Assembly (NCBI RefSeq): GCF_004340905.1
Contig: NZ_SLXD01000001.1
Span: forward strand, 1-64,000
Direction: 5' to 3'
DNA from: Rubrivivax gelatinosus
GTDB lineage: Bacteria > Pseudomonadota > Gammaproteobacteria > Burkholderiales > Burkholderiaceae_C
DNA length: 64,000 bases
Positions 42,289 to 51,102 of this stretch are shown here, in pieces (the stretch's first letter is position 1; the number at the start of each line of letters is the position of its first letter). Below the pieces are notes generated by a model. It did not search any database, had not been told where the DNA came from, and saw only the letters and a program-made list of their open reading frames with translations. The translations under genes were made by a program, and so were the position numbers.

Positions 42289-43745
42289 GCGGCCGCCCCG
42301 TCCTCGCCCGGCCAGGGCAGCATCATCGTCAGCCAGAGCAGCTTCTCGAACTCGGGTTCGAAACGTTCGACGATGGCCTGCGGGTCAGGGCACAGCGCGG
42401 TGTCGGCGATCAGCCCGAACTGCACGCCGCCGCCGTAGCTGAGCACGCTGACGCCCAGGCCGACATCGCCCGAGGCCGGCACCCAGAACATGGTCTGGCG
42501 CAGCGTCGAGCCGCAGAACTTCAGCGGCTCGCGCGGGCCGGGCACGTTGGTCATCACCGCCGTCGTCTTGCGCGCGAACAGGTTCAGCACCGCGTCCTGC
42601 ACCGGCTTGACGAGGAAACCCGCCATCGCCAGCACGGCGAAGGCCAGCAGCGGCTGGTAGCTGCCCTTCAGCTCGGCCATGCGCTGTCGCACCGCGTAGA
42701 CCCGCTCGATCGGGTTGTCGATGCCGATCGGCAGTACCAGCGGCGCCAGCCCGAAGCGGTTGCCCAGCTGCCAGGCCTTGTCGCTCGAGCGCAGGTTGAC
42801 CGGCACCATGGCCCGGATCTCCTTGCCCGCCGGGTCGTCGCCGAGATCGTGCAGGTAGCGGCCGATCGCGCCGGCGGCGCAGGCCAGCAGCACGTCGTTG
42901 ATCGAGCAACCCAGGGCCTTGCCGACGGCCTTGACGGTGTCCAGCGGCAGCGGTTCATTCCAGGCGACGGCTTTCAGGCCGCCGGGTTTGCCTTTCAGCG
43001 CGGTCGGCGAGTCGTCGGTCATCAGCGCCAGCGCGGCGGCGTCGTGCACCACCTGCCAGCCGTGGCGCGCCACCGCCAGCGAACCGAGGAAACGCGTCTG
43101 CGGGTGCGCCAGCATCTCCATCGAACGCGCGACGCCGTTGCCGTACATGCCGATGGCCTTGACCGTCAGGTCCGTGATCGGGCGCAGCACCGCGTCGGCG
43201 AGCCAGTCGTGTTCGTGGCCGTGTTCATGGCCATGCTCCTGGCCGTGCGCGTGTCTCGGGTGCTTCGGCGGCTCGGCGCCGCCGTCGGTGATCGACAGCA
43301 TCACCGAGATCAGCGCGATGCCGTCGGCGATGCAGTGGTGCAGGCGCACGACGATGGCCGAGCCACCTTCGTAGCGTTCGATCAGGTGGAACTGCCACAG
43401 CGGGCGCTGCGGGTCCAGCGGCGTCGCGGCCAGCTCCGCGCACAAGGCCTTCAGCGCCGCACGTTCGTCCTGGCCGCGGCGGCGCGGCAGCTTGGTGGTG
43501 ACGACGTGGCGCGAGAGGTCGAAGTGCTCGTCCTCGACCCAGGAGGCGCCCAGCAGGTCGGGCACGGCACGCTGGCGAAAACGCGCGTAGCGCAGGAAGC
43601 GCTCCTCGACACGACGGCGCAGCGCCGCCAGCGTGATGCCGGGTTCCAGCAGCCAGACCCCGACGATCATCATCAGGTTGACGTCGTTGTCCATGCGCAG
43701 CCACGCGGTGTCCACGCGTGACATGCGCTCGGCGTCAAGACTCAT
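42285..43745 (-). CDS. Wax ester synthase/diacylglycerol acyltransferase
   Basis: 486 residues of the bifunctional WS/DGAT family. The active-site motif is LHHCIADG (about 136-143, HHxxxDG). The family motifs NDVLLACAAGAIGRYL and VPVNLRSSDKAWQLGNRFG follow, and VMTNVPGPREPLKFCG lies nearer the C-terminus. An unusual His-rich insert HGQEHGHEHGHEHD (about 167-180) could bind metal. It makes wax esters or triacylglycerol from acyl-CoA, fitting the acyl-CoA-binding protein divergent from it. Its stop codon coincides with the end of an IS remnant, so the native C-terminus may be altered. Confidence 0.93.
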   Translation of the reverse strand: MSLDAERMSRVDTAWLRMDNDVNLMMIVGVWLLEPGITLAALRRRVEERFLRYARFRQRAVPDLLGASWVEDEHFDLSRHVVTTKLPRRRGQDERAALKALCAELAATPLDPQRPLWQFHLIERYEGGSAIVVRLHHCIADGIALISVMLSITDGGAEPPKHPRHAHGQEHGHEHGHEHDWLADAVLRPITDLTVKAIGMYGNGVARSMEMLAHPQTRFLGSLAVARHGWQVVHDAAALALMTDDSPTALKGKPGGLKAVAWNEPLPLDTVKAVGKALGCSINDVLLACAAGAIGRYLHDLGDDPAGKEIRAMVPVNLRSSDKAWQLGNRFGLAPLVLPIGIDNPIERVYAVRQRMAELKGSYQPLLAFAVLAMAGFLVKPVQDAVLNLFARKTTAVMTNVPGPREPLKFCGSTLRQTMFWVPASGDVGLGVSVLSYGGGVQFGLIADTALCPDPQAIVERFEPEFEKLLWLTMMLPWPGEDGAAA

Positions 43746-43829
43746 GCGCTCCTCCGCTTTTTCGGGGCACGATGGCCGCTAACATCGGGAGCGTCAAGCC
43801 CGGATCACGGGTCAGAGGAGACCTGCACC

Positions 43830-44084
43830 ATGCCGCAACTCAAGGCTGCGTTCGAAAAGGCCGTCGCGGAGAGCAAGTCGCTGCCGGCCAAGCCCGACAA
43901 CGCGACGCTGCTGAAGATCTATTCGCTCTACAAGCAGGCCACGGTCGGCGACGTCGAGGGCGACCGCCCGGGTTTCACCGACTTCGTCGGCCGGGCGAAG
44001 TACGACGCCTGGGCAGGCTTGAAGGGCACGTCGGCGAACGAGGCGATGCAGCAATACATCGACCTCATCGAAGACCTGAAGTAG
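43830..44084 (+). CDS. Acyl-CoA-binding protein
   Basis: 84 residues, a whole ACBP: FEKAVAESKSL, LLKIYSLYKQATVGD with the conserved Tyr/Lys, and KYDAWAGLKGTSANEAMQQYI. The four-helix protein buffers long-chain acyl-CoA. Divergent from the wax-ester synthase, which uses that substrate. A three-hairpin repeat begins 10 bases after its stop. Confidence 0.97.
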   Translation: MPQLKAAFEKAVAESKSLPAKPDNATLLKIYSLYKQATVGDVEGDRPGFTDFVGRAKYDAWAGLKGTSANEAMQQYIDLIEDLK

Positions 44085-44093
44085 ACGGCGCCC

Positions 44094-44218
44094 GCGGCCG
44101 CCTGGCGGCCGCCCCCCGAGGGGGCTCCGAACCCGACCGGGAGACCCGGATCGGGTCCGGCCCGCATGCAGAGGTCGCTCCCCCTGGTCGCCTGCGGCGA
44201 CCTGTCCCCGGGGGGGGG
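44094..44218. repeat. Three-hairpin intergenic repeat, copy A
   Basis: Between convergent genes. Hairpin 1 GCGGCCGCC/GGCGGCCGC (44094-44102, 44104-44112). Hairpin 2 (44127-44160) pairs CCGAACCCGA-CCGGG with CCCGG-A-TCGGGTCCGG around AGA. Hairpin 3 GGTCGCC/GGCGACC (44186-44192, 44196-44202). The same order, spacing and much of the sequence recur at 50965-51087. Confidence 0.85.
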
Positions 44219-44224
44219 AAGGCC

Positions 44225-44542
44225 TCAGCCGCGCTTCGTCGCATCGCCCGCATGGCGGGCGAGCTGCTGGTCGAGGTTGCTGCGGATCTCGCGTTCGATC
44301 GTCTTGCTGAAGGCGCCGAGCAGGAAGCCGAGCTTGGCGTCGAGGTCGAAATGATCGGCGGCGACGACGAGGCGGCCGTTGACGCCGCTGCGGCGGAACT
44401 CGACCGTGTCGCTCGTTTCGCCGCGCACGATGCGGCACTGCATGTCGAACTGCGTGCGGCACTGTTCTGCCCAGTCGTCGGCCACCGCGCGGGCCACGTC
44501 CAGGCCCAGCTCGTGTTCGCGTCGGATGCGGATATCGCTCAC
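44225..44542 (-). CDS. Polyhydroxyalkanoic acid system family protein
   Basis: 105 residues matching the PHA-granule-region family: IRIRREHELGLDVARAVADDWAEQ at the start, then VEFRRSGVNGRLVVAADHFDLDAKLGFLLGAF. Such small proteins lie near PHA or storage-lipid genes; biochemical role unknown. Its start overlaps the stop of the aminopeptidase gene (ATGA). Confidence 0.88.
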   Translation of the reverse strand: MSDIRIRREHELGLDVARAVADDWAEQCRTQFDMQCRIVRGETSDTVEFRRSGVNGRLVVAADHFDLDAKLGFLLGAFSKTIEREIRSNLDQQLARHAGDATKRG

Positions 44543-45618
44543 TCGTCAACTCCTGTCGCCGCGGCGGCGGCCAGTGCCGCACGTCGCTGGGCCTTGGGCA
44601 GCGCGGCCAGCCGCGCCACCTCGGCATAAAAACGTTTGAAATCGGCGCCTTGGGCCTCGAAGAGCCGCTCGAACGCCGGCACCCACTCGTCGTAGGCCGC
44701 CTGCACGCCCAGCGCCGCGTTGTTCGCATTGTCGAACCAGGCGTCGTAACCGGCATAACCCGCCCACTCGCCAGCCTTCAGCGCCGCGTGGCGCGCACGC
44801 ATCGCGGCCATCAGCTCGGCCTTGCGGGCGCGTTTCGTCGCCTCGTCGGCGTCGCTGGCGTACAGCGTGCGCAGCGCCTCGCGCGTCTCGCCGACGAGCG
44901 CGCGGAAGGCGCGCCGGCGGGCGTCGAAACGTTCGTACTCGGCACGTGCCGCGGCGTCGGCCTGGGTGTCCAGCCAGCGCCGCACGCCCAGGCGCTCGAC
45001 CGCGGTGGCGAAGGACTCGTTGAACGGCGTGTCGTCCTGCGCGTAGGCGACCTGGTGCGCGAGTTCGTGGAACACCAGCCGCGCCAGCTCGCCTTCGGAC
45101 CAGCCGATGAAGGTCGACAGCAGCGGGTCGCCGCCCAGCCATTCGCTCCAGCCCAGTGACGAATACGCCGGCACGCCGTAGACCCAGACCTCGCGGCCGT
45201 CGGCACGCAGCTCGGCGGCCAGCGCGTCGGCGCCTTGGCGGCTGAAGTAGCCGCGGTAGCCGACGCAGCCCATCACCGGCCAGCACCAGGTCTGCAGCTT
45301 CAGCGACAGCTCGGGCGCGGCGACGACGTTCCAGACGACGGCCTTGCGGTCGAGCTCGGCGTAGCGCTTGTAGCTGCGGTTGTCGGGCAGCTTCAGCTCG
45401 CTGACAGCGAAGGCACGCAGACGCTGCGCCAGCGCCAGCCGGGCCTGCAGCGTCGGTGGCGTGGCCGGGTCGGCCAGCCAGTCCTCGACGGGGCGAGAAC
45501 GCTGCAGCAGGTCCAGGTGACCTTGCAGCGCCTGGGCGACGTAGCCGACGTTGCTGCAGCCGGCCAGCGCCGCCACGGCGGCCAGCGCCACGATCAGGCC
45601 CGCACGTCGCCCGCGCAT
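44539..45618 (-). CDS. Lipoprotein aminopeptidase-like metalloprotease
   Basis: 359 residues. Lipoprotein signal with lipobox LAGC. The zinc motif HELAHQ in LVFHELAHQVAYAQDD is followed by a downstream Glu in FNESFATAVE, and the SSLGWSEWLGGDPLLSTF segment belongs to the putative aminopeptidase family (Pfam Aminopep). It is likely attached in the cell envelope; substrate unknown. Coupled by ATGA overlaps to the molybdoenzyme upstream and to the PHA-system gene downstream. Confidence 0.87.
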   Translation of the reverse strand: MRGRRAGLIVALAAVAALAGCSNVGYVAQALQGHLDLLQRSRPVEDWLADPATPPTLQARLALAQRLRAFAVSELKLPDNRSYKRYAELDRKAVVWNVVAAPELSLKLQTWCWPVMGCVGYRGYFSRQGADALAAELRADGREVWVYGVPAYSSLGWSEWLGGDPLLSTFIGWSEGELARLVFHELAHQVAYAQDDTPFNESFATAVERLGVRRWLDTQADAAARAEYERFDARRRAFRALVGETREALRTLYASDADEATKRARKAELMAAMRARHAALKAGEWAGYAGYDAWFDNANNAALGVQAAYDEWVPAFERLFEAQGADFKRFYAEVARLAALPKAQRRAALAAAAATGVDE

Positions 45619-47663
45619 CAGGCGGCCGCCACCTCGACGAGGCAGTCGTAGAAACTCGGTGCGCGGCCGATGTCGGTCAGGCGCTGGTGCGTCAGCTCGT
45701 TGACATTGGTGCCGTCGCGGCCCAGCTTGCGCCACCAGACGCCCAGCCCGACGACGACGCCCGGCCGCGCCCGCGTGCTGACCGCTGCGGCACAGCGGTA
45801 CTCGCCGCGTTCGTTGAACACCCGCACCTCGGCACCGTCGGCGATGCCGCGTGCGGCGGCGTCGTCGGGGTGGATTTCCAGCAGCGGCTCGCCTTCGACG
45901 GCGCGCAGGCTCTTCACGTTGACGAAGGTCGAGTTCAGGAAGTGGCGCGCCGGCGGCGAGATCATCGCCAGCGGGAAGCGCGCCGCCAGCTCGGGCGTCG
46001 TCTCCGCGCATTCGTGGTTCGGCACGTGGTCGGGCACACCCAGCCCCGGCACGTCGACGACGGCCTTGCCCGACGGCGTCGGAAAGCCCTTGGCGAACGG
46101 CGCGTCGGCCACGTCGAGCTTGGCCCAGCCGCGCTGCTCCAGCGAACCGAGGTCGACGCGGTCGGCGAGGAAGGCGCGCCGCGCCAGCGTCTCGTCGTCG
46201 TCGGCAAAACACGGGTCGTCGAAACCCATCCGTTCGGCCAGCGCGCGGAAGATCGCGGCGTTGGAGCGCGCTTCGCCCAGCGCTTCGATCGCGGGTTTGT
46301 TCAGCAGCGCGTAGGTGTGGCCGTAGGCGGTGTGCGCGTCCCAGTGTTCGAGCTGGGTCGTGGCCGGCAGCACGAAGTCGGCGTGGTCGGCGGTGTCGGT
46401 CAGGAAGTGCTCGAGCACGACGGTGAACAGGTCCTCGCGCGCGAAGCCGGCAACGACCTTGCGGCTCTCCGGCGCCACCGCCACGGGGTTGCTGTTGTAG
46501 ACGACGAGCGCCTCGATGCGCGGGCCGAAACCGGGCGAGGCCTCGCGCAGCAGGTCGTCGCCGATCGTGCTCATGTTGATCGTGCGCGGCTGGCGGCCGG
46601 CCAGCAGGTCGGGGCGCTGCAGCCAGGCGTCGTCGCGCCGGCCGGCGAACCAGCCCGAGGCCGACAGCAGCAGGCCGCCGGCGCGGTGGCGCCAGGCGCC
46701 GGTCAGGCAGGGCAGCAAGGCGATCAGCCGCACCGCGCTGCCGCCGCCGTGCACACGCTGCATGCCGTAGTTCAGGCGGATCGCGGCCGGTTGGGTCGTG
46801 CCGTAGTCGCGCGCCAGGCCGCGGATCTGCTCGACGGTCAGCCCGCAGACCGCGGCGGCGCGTTCGGCCGGCCACTGCAGCGCACGTTCACGCAGCGCCG
46901 GCCAGCCGTCGACGTAACGTTCCAGGTAGTCGTGGTCCAGCCAGTCGTGGGCGATCAGTTCGTGCATCAGCGCCAGCGCCAGCGCGCCGTCGCTGCCCGG
47001 GCGCAGCGCCAGGTGCTCGTGGCACTTCTCGGCGGTTTCGGTGCGGCGCGGGTCGATGCAGACCAGCTTGGCGCCCTGGCGTTTGGCGGCCTGGGCGATG
47101 GTCCAGAAGTGCAGGTTCGAGGTGATCGAGTTGCTGCCCCAGATCAGGATCAGCCGGCTCTCGGCGAAGTGCTCGACGTGCATGCCGGCCTTGATGCCGT
47201 AGGTCGCCAGCAGCGCTTCGCTGCCGGCCGAGGCGCAGATCGTGCGGTCCAGCCGCGACGCGCCGAGCTTGTTGAAGAAACGCGCGGCCATGCTCTCGCC
47301 CTGCACCAGGCCCATCGTGCCGGCGTAGCTGTACGGCAGGATGGCCTCGGGGTCGCGTGCGGCGATGGCCTTCAGGCGTGCGGCGATCGTTTCCAGCGCC
47401 TCGTCCCAGGACACCGGCACGAACTCGCCGCGACCCTTGGGGCCGATGCGCTTGAGCGGCGTCAGCACACGTTCGGGGTGGTAGGTGCGCTCGGGGTAGC
47501 GGCTGACCTTGGTGCACAGCGCGCCGTTCGTCGTCGGGTGCTCCGGGTCGCCCTGCACACGCACCGCGCGGCCGTTCTCGACGGTGACCAGCATCGCGCA
47601 GGTGTCGGGGCAGTCGTGCGGGCAGGCGGCGTGCACGACGCGGGTCTCGGGGGCGGCATTCAT
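45618..47663 (-). CDS. Molybdopterin-dependent oxidoreductase
   Basis: 681 residues. The N-terminal 4Fe-4S site is CPHDCPDTCAM plus LCTKVSRYPERTYHPERV. The molybdopterin domain covers about 70-540 (YSYAGTMGLVQGES, ICASAGSEALLATYGIKAG, CIDPRRTETAEKCHEHLALRPGSDGAL) and a C-terminal dinucleotide-binding domain about 560-681. It has no Tat signal, so it is probably cytoplasmic. It belongs to the DMSO-reductase superfamily near formate-dehydrogenase-like members; the residue corresponding to Sec/Cys is not obvious, so the substrate is open. No partner subunits adjacent. Confidence 0.92.
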   Translation of the reverse strand: MNAAPETRVVHAACPHDCPDTCAMLVTVENGRAVRVQGDPEHPTTNGALCTKVSRYPERTYHPERVLTPLKRIGPKGRGEFVPVSWDEALETIAARLKAIAARDPEAILPYSYAGTMGLVQGESMAARFFNKLGASRLDRTICASAGSEALLATYGIKAGMHVEHFAESRLILIWGSNSITSNLHFWTIAQAAKRQGAKLVCIDPRRTETAEKCHEHLALRPGSDGALALALMHELIAHDWLDHDYLERYVDGWPALRERALQWPAERAAAVCGLTVEQIRGLARDYGTTQPAAIRLNYGMQRVHGGGSAVRLIALLPCLTGAWRHRAGGLLLSASGWFAGRRDDAWLQRPDLLAGRQPRTINMSTIGDDLLREASPGFGPRIEALVVYNSNPVAVAPESRKVVAGFAREDLFTVVLEHFLTDTADHADFVLPATTQLEHWDAHTAYGHTYALLNKPAIEALGEARSNAAIFRALAERMGFDDPCFADDDETLARRAFLADRVDLGSLEQRGWAKLDVADAPFAKGFPTPSGKAVVDVPGLGVPDHVPNHECAETTPELAARFPLAMISPPARHFLNSTFVNVKSLRAVEGEPLLEIHPDDAAARGIADGAEVRVFNERGEYRCAAAVSTRARPGVVVGLGVWWRKLGRDGTNVNELTHQRLTDIGRAPSFYDCLVEVAAA

Positions 47664-47809
47664 GGTCGGGGCGTGGCGGGTGGCGGCGCGAGGCCGGCAT
47701 GGTGCCACGCACACGGCCGCCCGCCCCGCGACGCGGCCATGCCCCCGGCGCCCGAGCGCGCACCGGAACGGGGCTAGCATCGCCTTTTGAGCCGCCTCCG
47801 CCCTGCCCG

Positions 47810-49006
47810 ATGAAACTGATCGATTCCATCGTCGCCGACGCCGCCGGCATCGCCACGCTGCGGCGCGACCTGCACGCCCACCCCGAGCTGTGTTTCGAGG
47901 AGCAGCGCACCAGCGACCTGATCGCCGCCGCGCTGGAAGGCTGGGGCATCCCGGTGCACCGCGGGCTGGGCAAGACCGGCGTCGTCGGCATCGTGAAGCA
48001 CGGCAGCTCGGCACGCGCCGTCGGCCTGCGTGCCGACATCGACGCGCTGCCGATCACCGAGAAGAACACCTTCGCGCACGCCAGCCGCCACGCCGGGCGC
48101 ATGCACGCCTGCGGCCACGACGGCCACACGGCGATGCTGCTGGCCGCCGCACAGCATCTGGCGAAGAACAGGAACTTCGACGGCACCGTCTACCTCGTCT
48201 TCCAGCCGGCCGAAGAAGGCGGCGGCGGCGCGCGCGAGATGATCCAGGACGGGCTGTTCGAGCGTTTCCCGATGGAGGCCATCTTCGGCGCGCACAACTG
48301 GCCAGGCCTCGAAGCCGGCCAGTTCGCCGTCAAGACCGGCCCGGTCTTCGCCAGCAGCAACGAGTTCAAGGTGACGATCCGCGGCAAGGGCGCGCACGCC
48401 GCGATGCCGCACAACGGCATCGACCCGGTGCTCGTCGCCTGCCAGCTGGTCAGCGCCTGGCAGGGCATCGTCACGCGCAACAAGCGCCCGATCGACACCG
48501 CGGTGATCTCGACGACGATGATCCACGCCGGCGAGGCGACCAACGTCATCCCCGACAGCGTCGAGCTGCAGGGCACGGTGCGCACCTTCACGACCGAGGT
48601 GCTGGACCTGGTGGAGCGCCGCATGAAGCAGGTCGCCGACGCCACCTGCGCGGCCTACGACGCGGCCTGCGAGTTCGAGTTCCACCGCAACTACCCGCCG
48701 ACGATCAACCACCCGGCCGAGACCGAGTTCGTGCGCCGCACGCTGACCGAGGTGGTCGGCGCCGCGAACGTGCTCGAGTTCGAGCCGACGATGGGCGCCG
48801 AGGACTTCAGCTTCTACCTGCTGGACAAGCCCGGCTGCTACTTCGTCATCGGCAACGGCGACGGCACGCACCGCGAGGCCGGCCACGGCCTGGGCCCGTG
48901 CATGCTGCACAACCCGAGCTACGACTTCAACGACGAGCTGATCCCGATCGGCGCGTCGGCCTGGGTGCGGCTGGCCGAGGCCTGGCTGGCGCAGCCGCGG
49001 CCCTGA
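47810..49006 (+). CDS. M20-family amidohydrolase (hippurate-hydrolase-like)
   Basis: 398 residues. LHAHPELCFEEQRTSDLI at the start; metal ligands in MHACGHDGHTAMLL and QPAEEGGGGAREM; the lid domain with AHAAMPHNGIDPV and the C-terminal PTMGAEDFSFYL with a further ligand. This is the M20D amidohydrolase group that cleaves N-acyl amino acids such as hippurate. Divergent from the molybdoenzyme. Confidence 0.95.
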   Translation: MKLIDSIVADAAGIATLRRDLHAHPELCFEEQRTSDLIAAALEGWGIPVHRGLGKTGVVGIVKHGSSARAVGLRADIDALPITEKNTFAHASRHAGRMHACGHDGHTAMLLAAAQHLAKNRNFDGTVYLVFQPAEEGGGGAREMIQDGLFERFPMEAIFGAHNWPGLEAGQFAVKTGPVFASSNEFKVTIRGKGAHAAMPHNGIDPVLVACQLVSAWQGIVTRNKRPIDTAVISTTMIHAGEATNVIPDSVELQGTVRTFTTEVLDLVERRMKQVADATCAAYDAACEFEFHRNYPPTINHPAETEFVRRTLTEVVGAANVLEFEPTMGAEDFSFYLLDKPGCYFVIGNGDGTHREAGHGLGPCMLHNPSYDFNDELIPIGASAWVRLAEAWLAQPRP

Positions 49007-49120
49007 CGCCCGGCCGGCGGATGTCCTGAAACGTCCGCCTCGCGTCCGGTTCGGGCCCGGCGGGTGCACACTGCGGCAGGCACGATGCGGTCACCCTTCA
49101 CCACCGCACGAGGCCAGACG

Positions 49121-49678
49121 ATGTCCACCGCCGTCCTGTTGATCGACGTCCAGCAGTCCTTCACCGCCCGCCCCTACTGGGACCCGGCGGCCGCGCCGGC
49201 TTTCCTGGCGCGTGTCAATGCGCTCGTCGCCGGCGCCGCCGAACGCGGCCTGCCGGTCGTGCGCATCCTGCACACCGACGGCCCGAAGAGCGCCGACAAC
49301 CCGTTCGCGCTCGACAGCGGCCTGGTGCGCCCGCTGGACGGTCTGGCGCCTTACGACGCCGCGGCCAGCTTTCTGAAAGAACGCCACAGCGCGCTGGTCG
49401 GCACCGGCCTCACGGTCTGGCTGCACCAGCACGGCATCCGCCGGCTGATCGTCGCCGGCATCCGCACGGAGCAGTGCTGCGAGACGACGACGCGCCACGC
49501 CAGCGACGAGGGCTGGGAGGTCGACTACGTCACCGAAGCGACGCTGACCTTCGCGATGGCGACGCCGGCCGGCCGCTTGCTGAGCCCGGCCGAGCTCTAC
49601 GAACGTACCGAGACCGTGCTCGCCGGGCGTTTCGCGACGATCTGCAGCGTCGAGCAGGCTTTGCATCGAGCCGCATGA
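49121..49678 (+). CDS. Isochorismatase-like cysteine hydrolase
   Basis: 185 residues from ATG 49121. Catalytic Asp in LLIDVQQSF, and nucleophile Cys in the cis-peptide loop VAGIRTEQCCETTTRHA. Members hydrolyse amides or isochorismate. Its stop overlaps the GlxA-type regulator start (ATGA), suggesting that regulator controls it; this pairing is common. Confidence 0.92.
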   Translation: MSTAVLLIDVQQSFTARPYWDPAAAPAFLARVNALVAGAAERGLPVVRILHTDGPKSADNPFALDSGLVRPLDGLAPYDAAASFLKERHSALVGTGLTVWLHQHGIRRLIVAGIRTEQCCETTTRHASDEGWEVDYVTEATLTFAMATPAGRLLSPAELYERTETVLAGRFATICSVEQALHRAA

Positions 49679-50646
49679 TCGACCTGGTCTTCGTCGTCCT
49701 GCCCGAGACGCTGCTGCTGGACCTGGCCGGCCCGGCGGAAGTCTTCCGCCTCGCCAACCAGCAGCTGGCACGGCGCGGCCGGCCGCCGGCCTTCCGGCTC
49801 CGCCACGTCGGCCCCGACGCGCAGGCCGCGAGTTCGGTCGGCGCGACGATCGCGGCGCTGGAGGCGCTGCCGGCAGGCTTCGAAGACGAGACCTGGGTCG
49901 TGCTGCTGGGCCAGCCCAGCGGCTGCGAAAGCGCGCTGATGCGGCCGCTGCCCGCGCACTGGGCGAGGACACGCCGCTGGCTGGCCGAGGCGGTGGCGCC
50001 GCGCCTGGGCGCCGGTGTCGAACTGATGACCGTCTGCGCCGGCGCGCTGCTGGCCGCCGACGCCGGGCTGCTGGCCGGGCGGCGCTGCACGACGCACCAC
50101 GAGATGCTGGACGAGCTGCAGCGGCTGGCGCCGACGGCGCAGGTGCTGGCCAACCGCCTGTTCGTCGCCGACGGCCCGGTCGCGACCAGCGCCGGCGTCA
50201 CCGCCGGCATCGACCTCGCGCTGCACGCGGTCGCACGGATCTGCGGCGAAGCGGTGGCGGCGGCCGTGGCGCAGACGATGGTCGTCTTCCACCGCCGCGG
50301 CAGCGAGGACCCGCAGCACTCGGCGCTGCTCGCCGGCCGCGAGCACCTGCACCCGGCGCTGCACCGCGTGCAGGACGCGGTGCTCGAGGCCCCGGCCGCC
50401 GACTGGCCGCTGGACAAGCTGGCGGCCCTCGCCCACGTCTCGCCGCGCCACCTGGCGCGGCTGTTCGCCGAACACGTGGGCAGCAGCCCACGCGCTTGGA
50501 TCGAGGACCTGCGGGTCGCGTTGGCCGAACGTGCGCTGCGCGAGGGCCGCGCGACCAAGCAGGCGGTCGCCGAGGCAGGGCTAGGCGGCCCGCGCCAGTG
50601 GCGCCGGCTGCGCGCCCGACGCCGACCGGCTGAAACCCCGGGGTAG
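49675..50646 (+). CDS. GlxA-family transcriptional regulator
   Basis: 323 residues. The N-terminal DJ-1/PfpI-like domain (about 1-180) has the nucleophile-elbow region LMTVCAGALLAADAGLL. The C-terminal AraC helix-turn-helix pair (about 230-315) shows LDKLAALAHVSPRHLARLFAEHVGSSPRAW. The second helix-turn-helix is degenerate near AGLGGPRQWRRL. Overlaps the isochorismatase-like gene. Confidence 0.93.
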   Translation: MIDLVFVVLPETLLLDLAGPAEVFRLANQQLARRGRPPAFRLRHVGPDAQAASSVGATIAALEALPAGFEDETWVVLLGQPSGCESALMRPLPAHWARTRRWLAEAVAPRLGAGVELMTVCAGALLAADAGLLAGRRCTTHHEMLDELQRLAPTAQVLANRLFVADGPVATSAGVTAGIDLALHAVARICGEAVAAAVAQTMVVFHRRGSEDPQHSALLAGREHLHPALHRVQDAVLEAPAADWPLDKLAALAHVSPRHLARLFAEHVGSSPRAWIEDLRVALAERALREGRATKQAVAEAGLGGPRQWRRLRARRRPAETPG

Positions 50647-50676
50647 CCGGGGCGAAGCGGCCGCTACGATGGGCCG

Positions 50677-51093
50677 ATGAACTGCCGCCCCGCCCTGCCC
50701 GCCCTGCTGCTGGCCGCCGTGCCGGCATTCGCCCAGGACACGCTGCCGCCGCTGCCCGCGAACCGCGGCGCGCTGCTCTACGACACGCACTGCGTCGCCT
50801 GCCACACGACGCAGATGCACTGGCGCGACAAACGCATCGCCACCGACTGGGACAGCCTGAAGGCCCAGGTGCGGCGCTGGCAGGCCACGGCCCACCTGGG
50901 CTGGAGCGAAGACGACGTCGACGCCGTCGCGCGCCACCTCGACGAGCGCATCTACCGTTTTGGGGCCCCCGGCCGCCGAGCGGCCGCCCCCCACGGGGGC
51001 TCCGAACCCGACCGGGGGACCCGGATCGGGTTCGGCGCGCATGCCAACGCCGCTCCCCTGGTCGCCGGTGGCGACCTGTCCCGAGGGACGTGA
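50677..51093 (+). CDS. Small cytochrome c, C-terminus extended by repeat
   Basis: 138 residues. Signal peptide ending near AFAQD, one haem motif CVACH in THCVACHTTQMHWRDKR, and helix WSEDDVDAVARHLDERIYRF. From about residue 95 (50961) the reading frame enters the three-hairpin repeat and translates it as GAPGRRAAAPHGGSEPDRG and onward until a TGA at 51091. Relatives end near the IYRF helix, so the last 43 or so residues are probably not native. Whether haem loading or folding is affected is unknown. Confidence 0.82.
   Translation: MNCRPALPALLLAAVPAFAQDTLPPLPANRGALLYDTHCVACHTTQMHWRDKRIATDWDSLKAQVRRWQATAHLGWSEDDVDAVARHLDERIYRFGAPGRRAAAPHGGSEPDRGTRIGFGAHANAAPLVAGGDLSRGT
50965..51087. repeat. 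Three-hairpin intergenic repeat, copy B
   Basis: Hairpin 1 GGCCGC/GCGGCC (50971-50976, 50980-50985). Hairpin 2 (51002-51035): CCGAACCCGA-CCGGG against CCCGG-A-TCGGGTTCGG, now fully paired apart from the bulged A. Hairpin 3 GGTCGCC/GGCGACC (51060-51066, 51070-51076). It lies between convergent genes like copy A and overlaps the cytochrome frame. Confidence 0.85.
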
Positions 51094-51102
51094 GAGAGGG
51101 GT

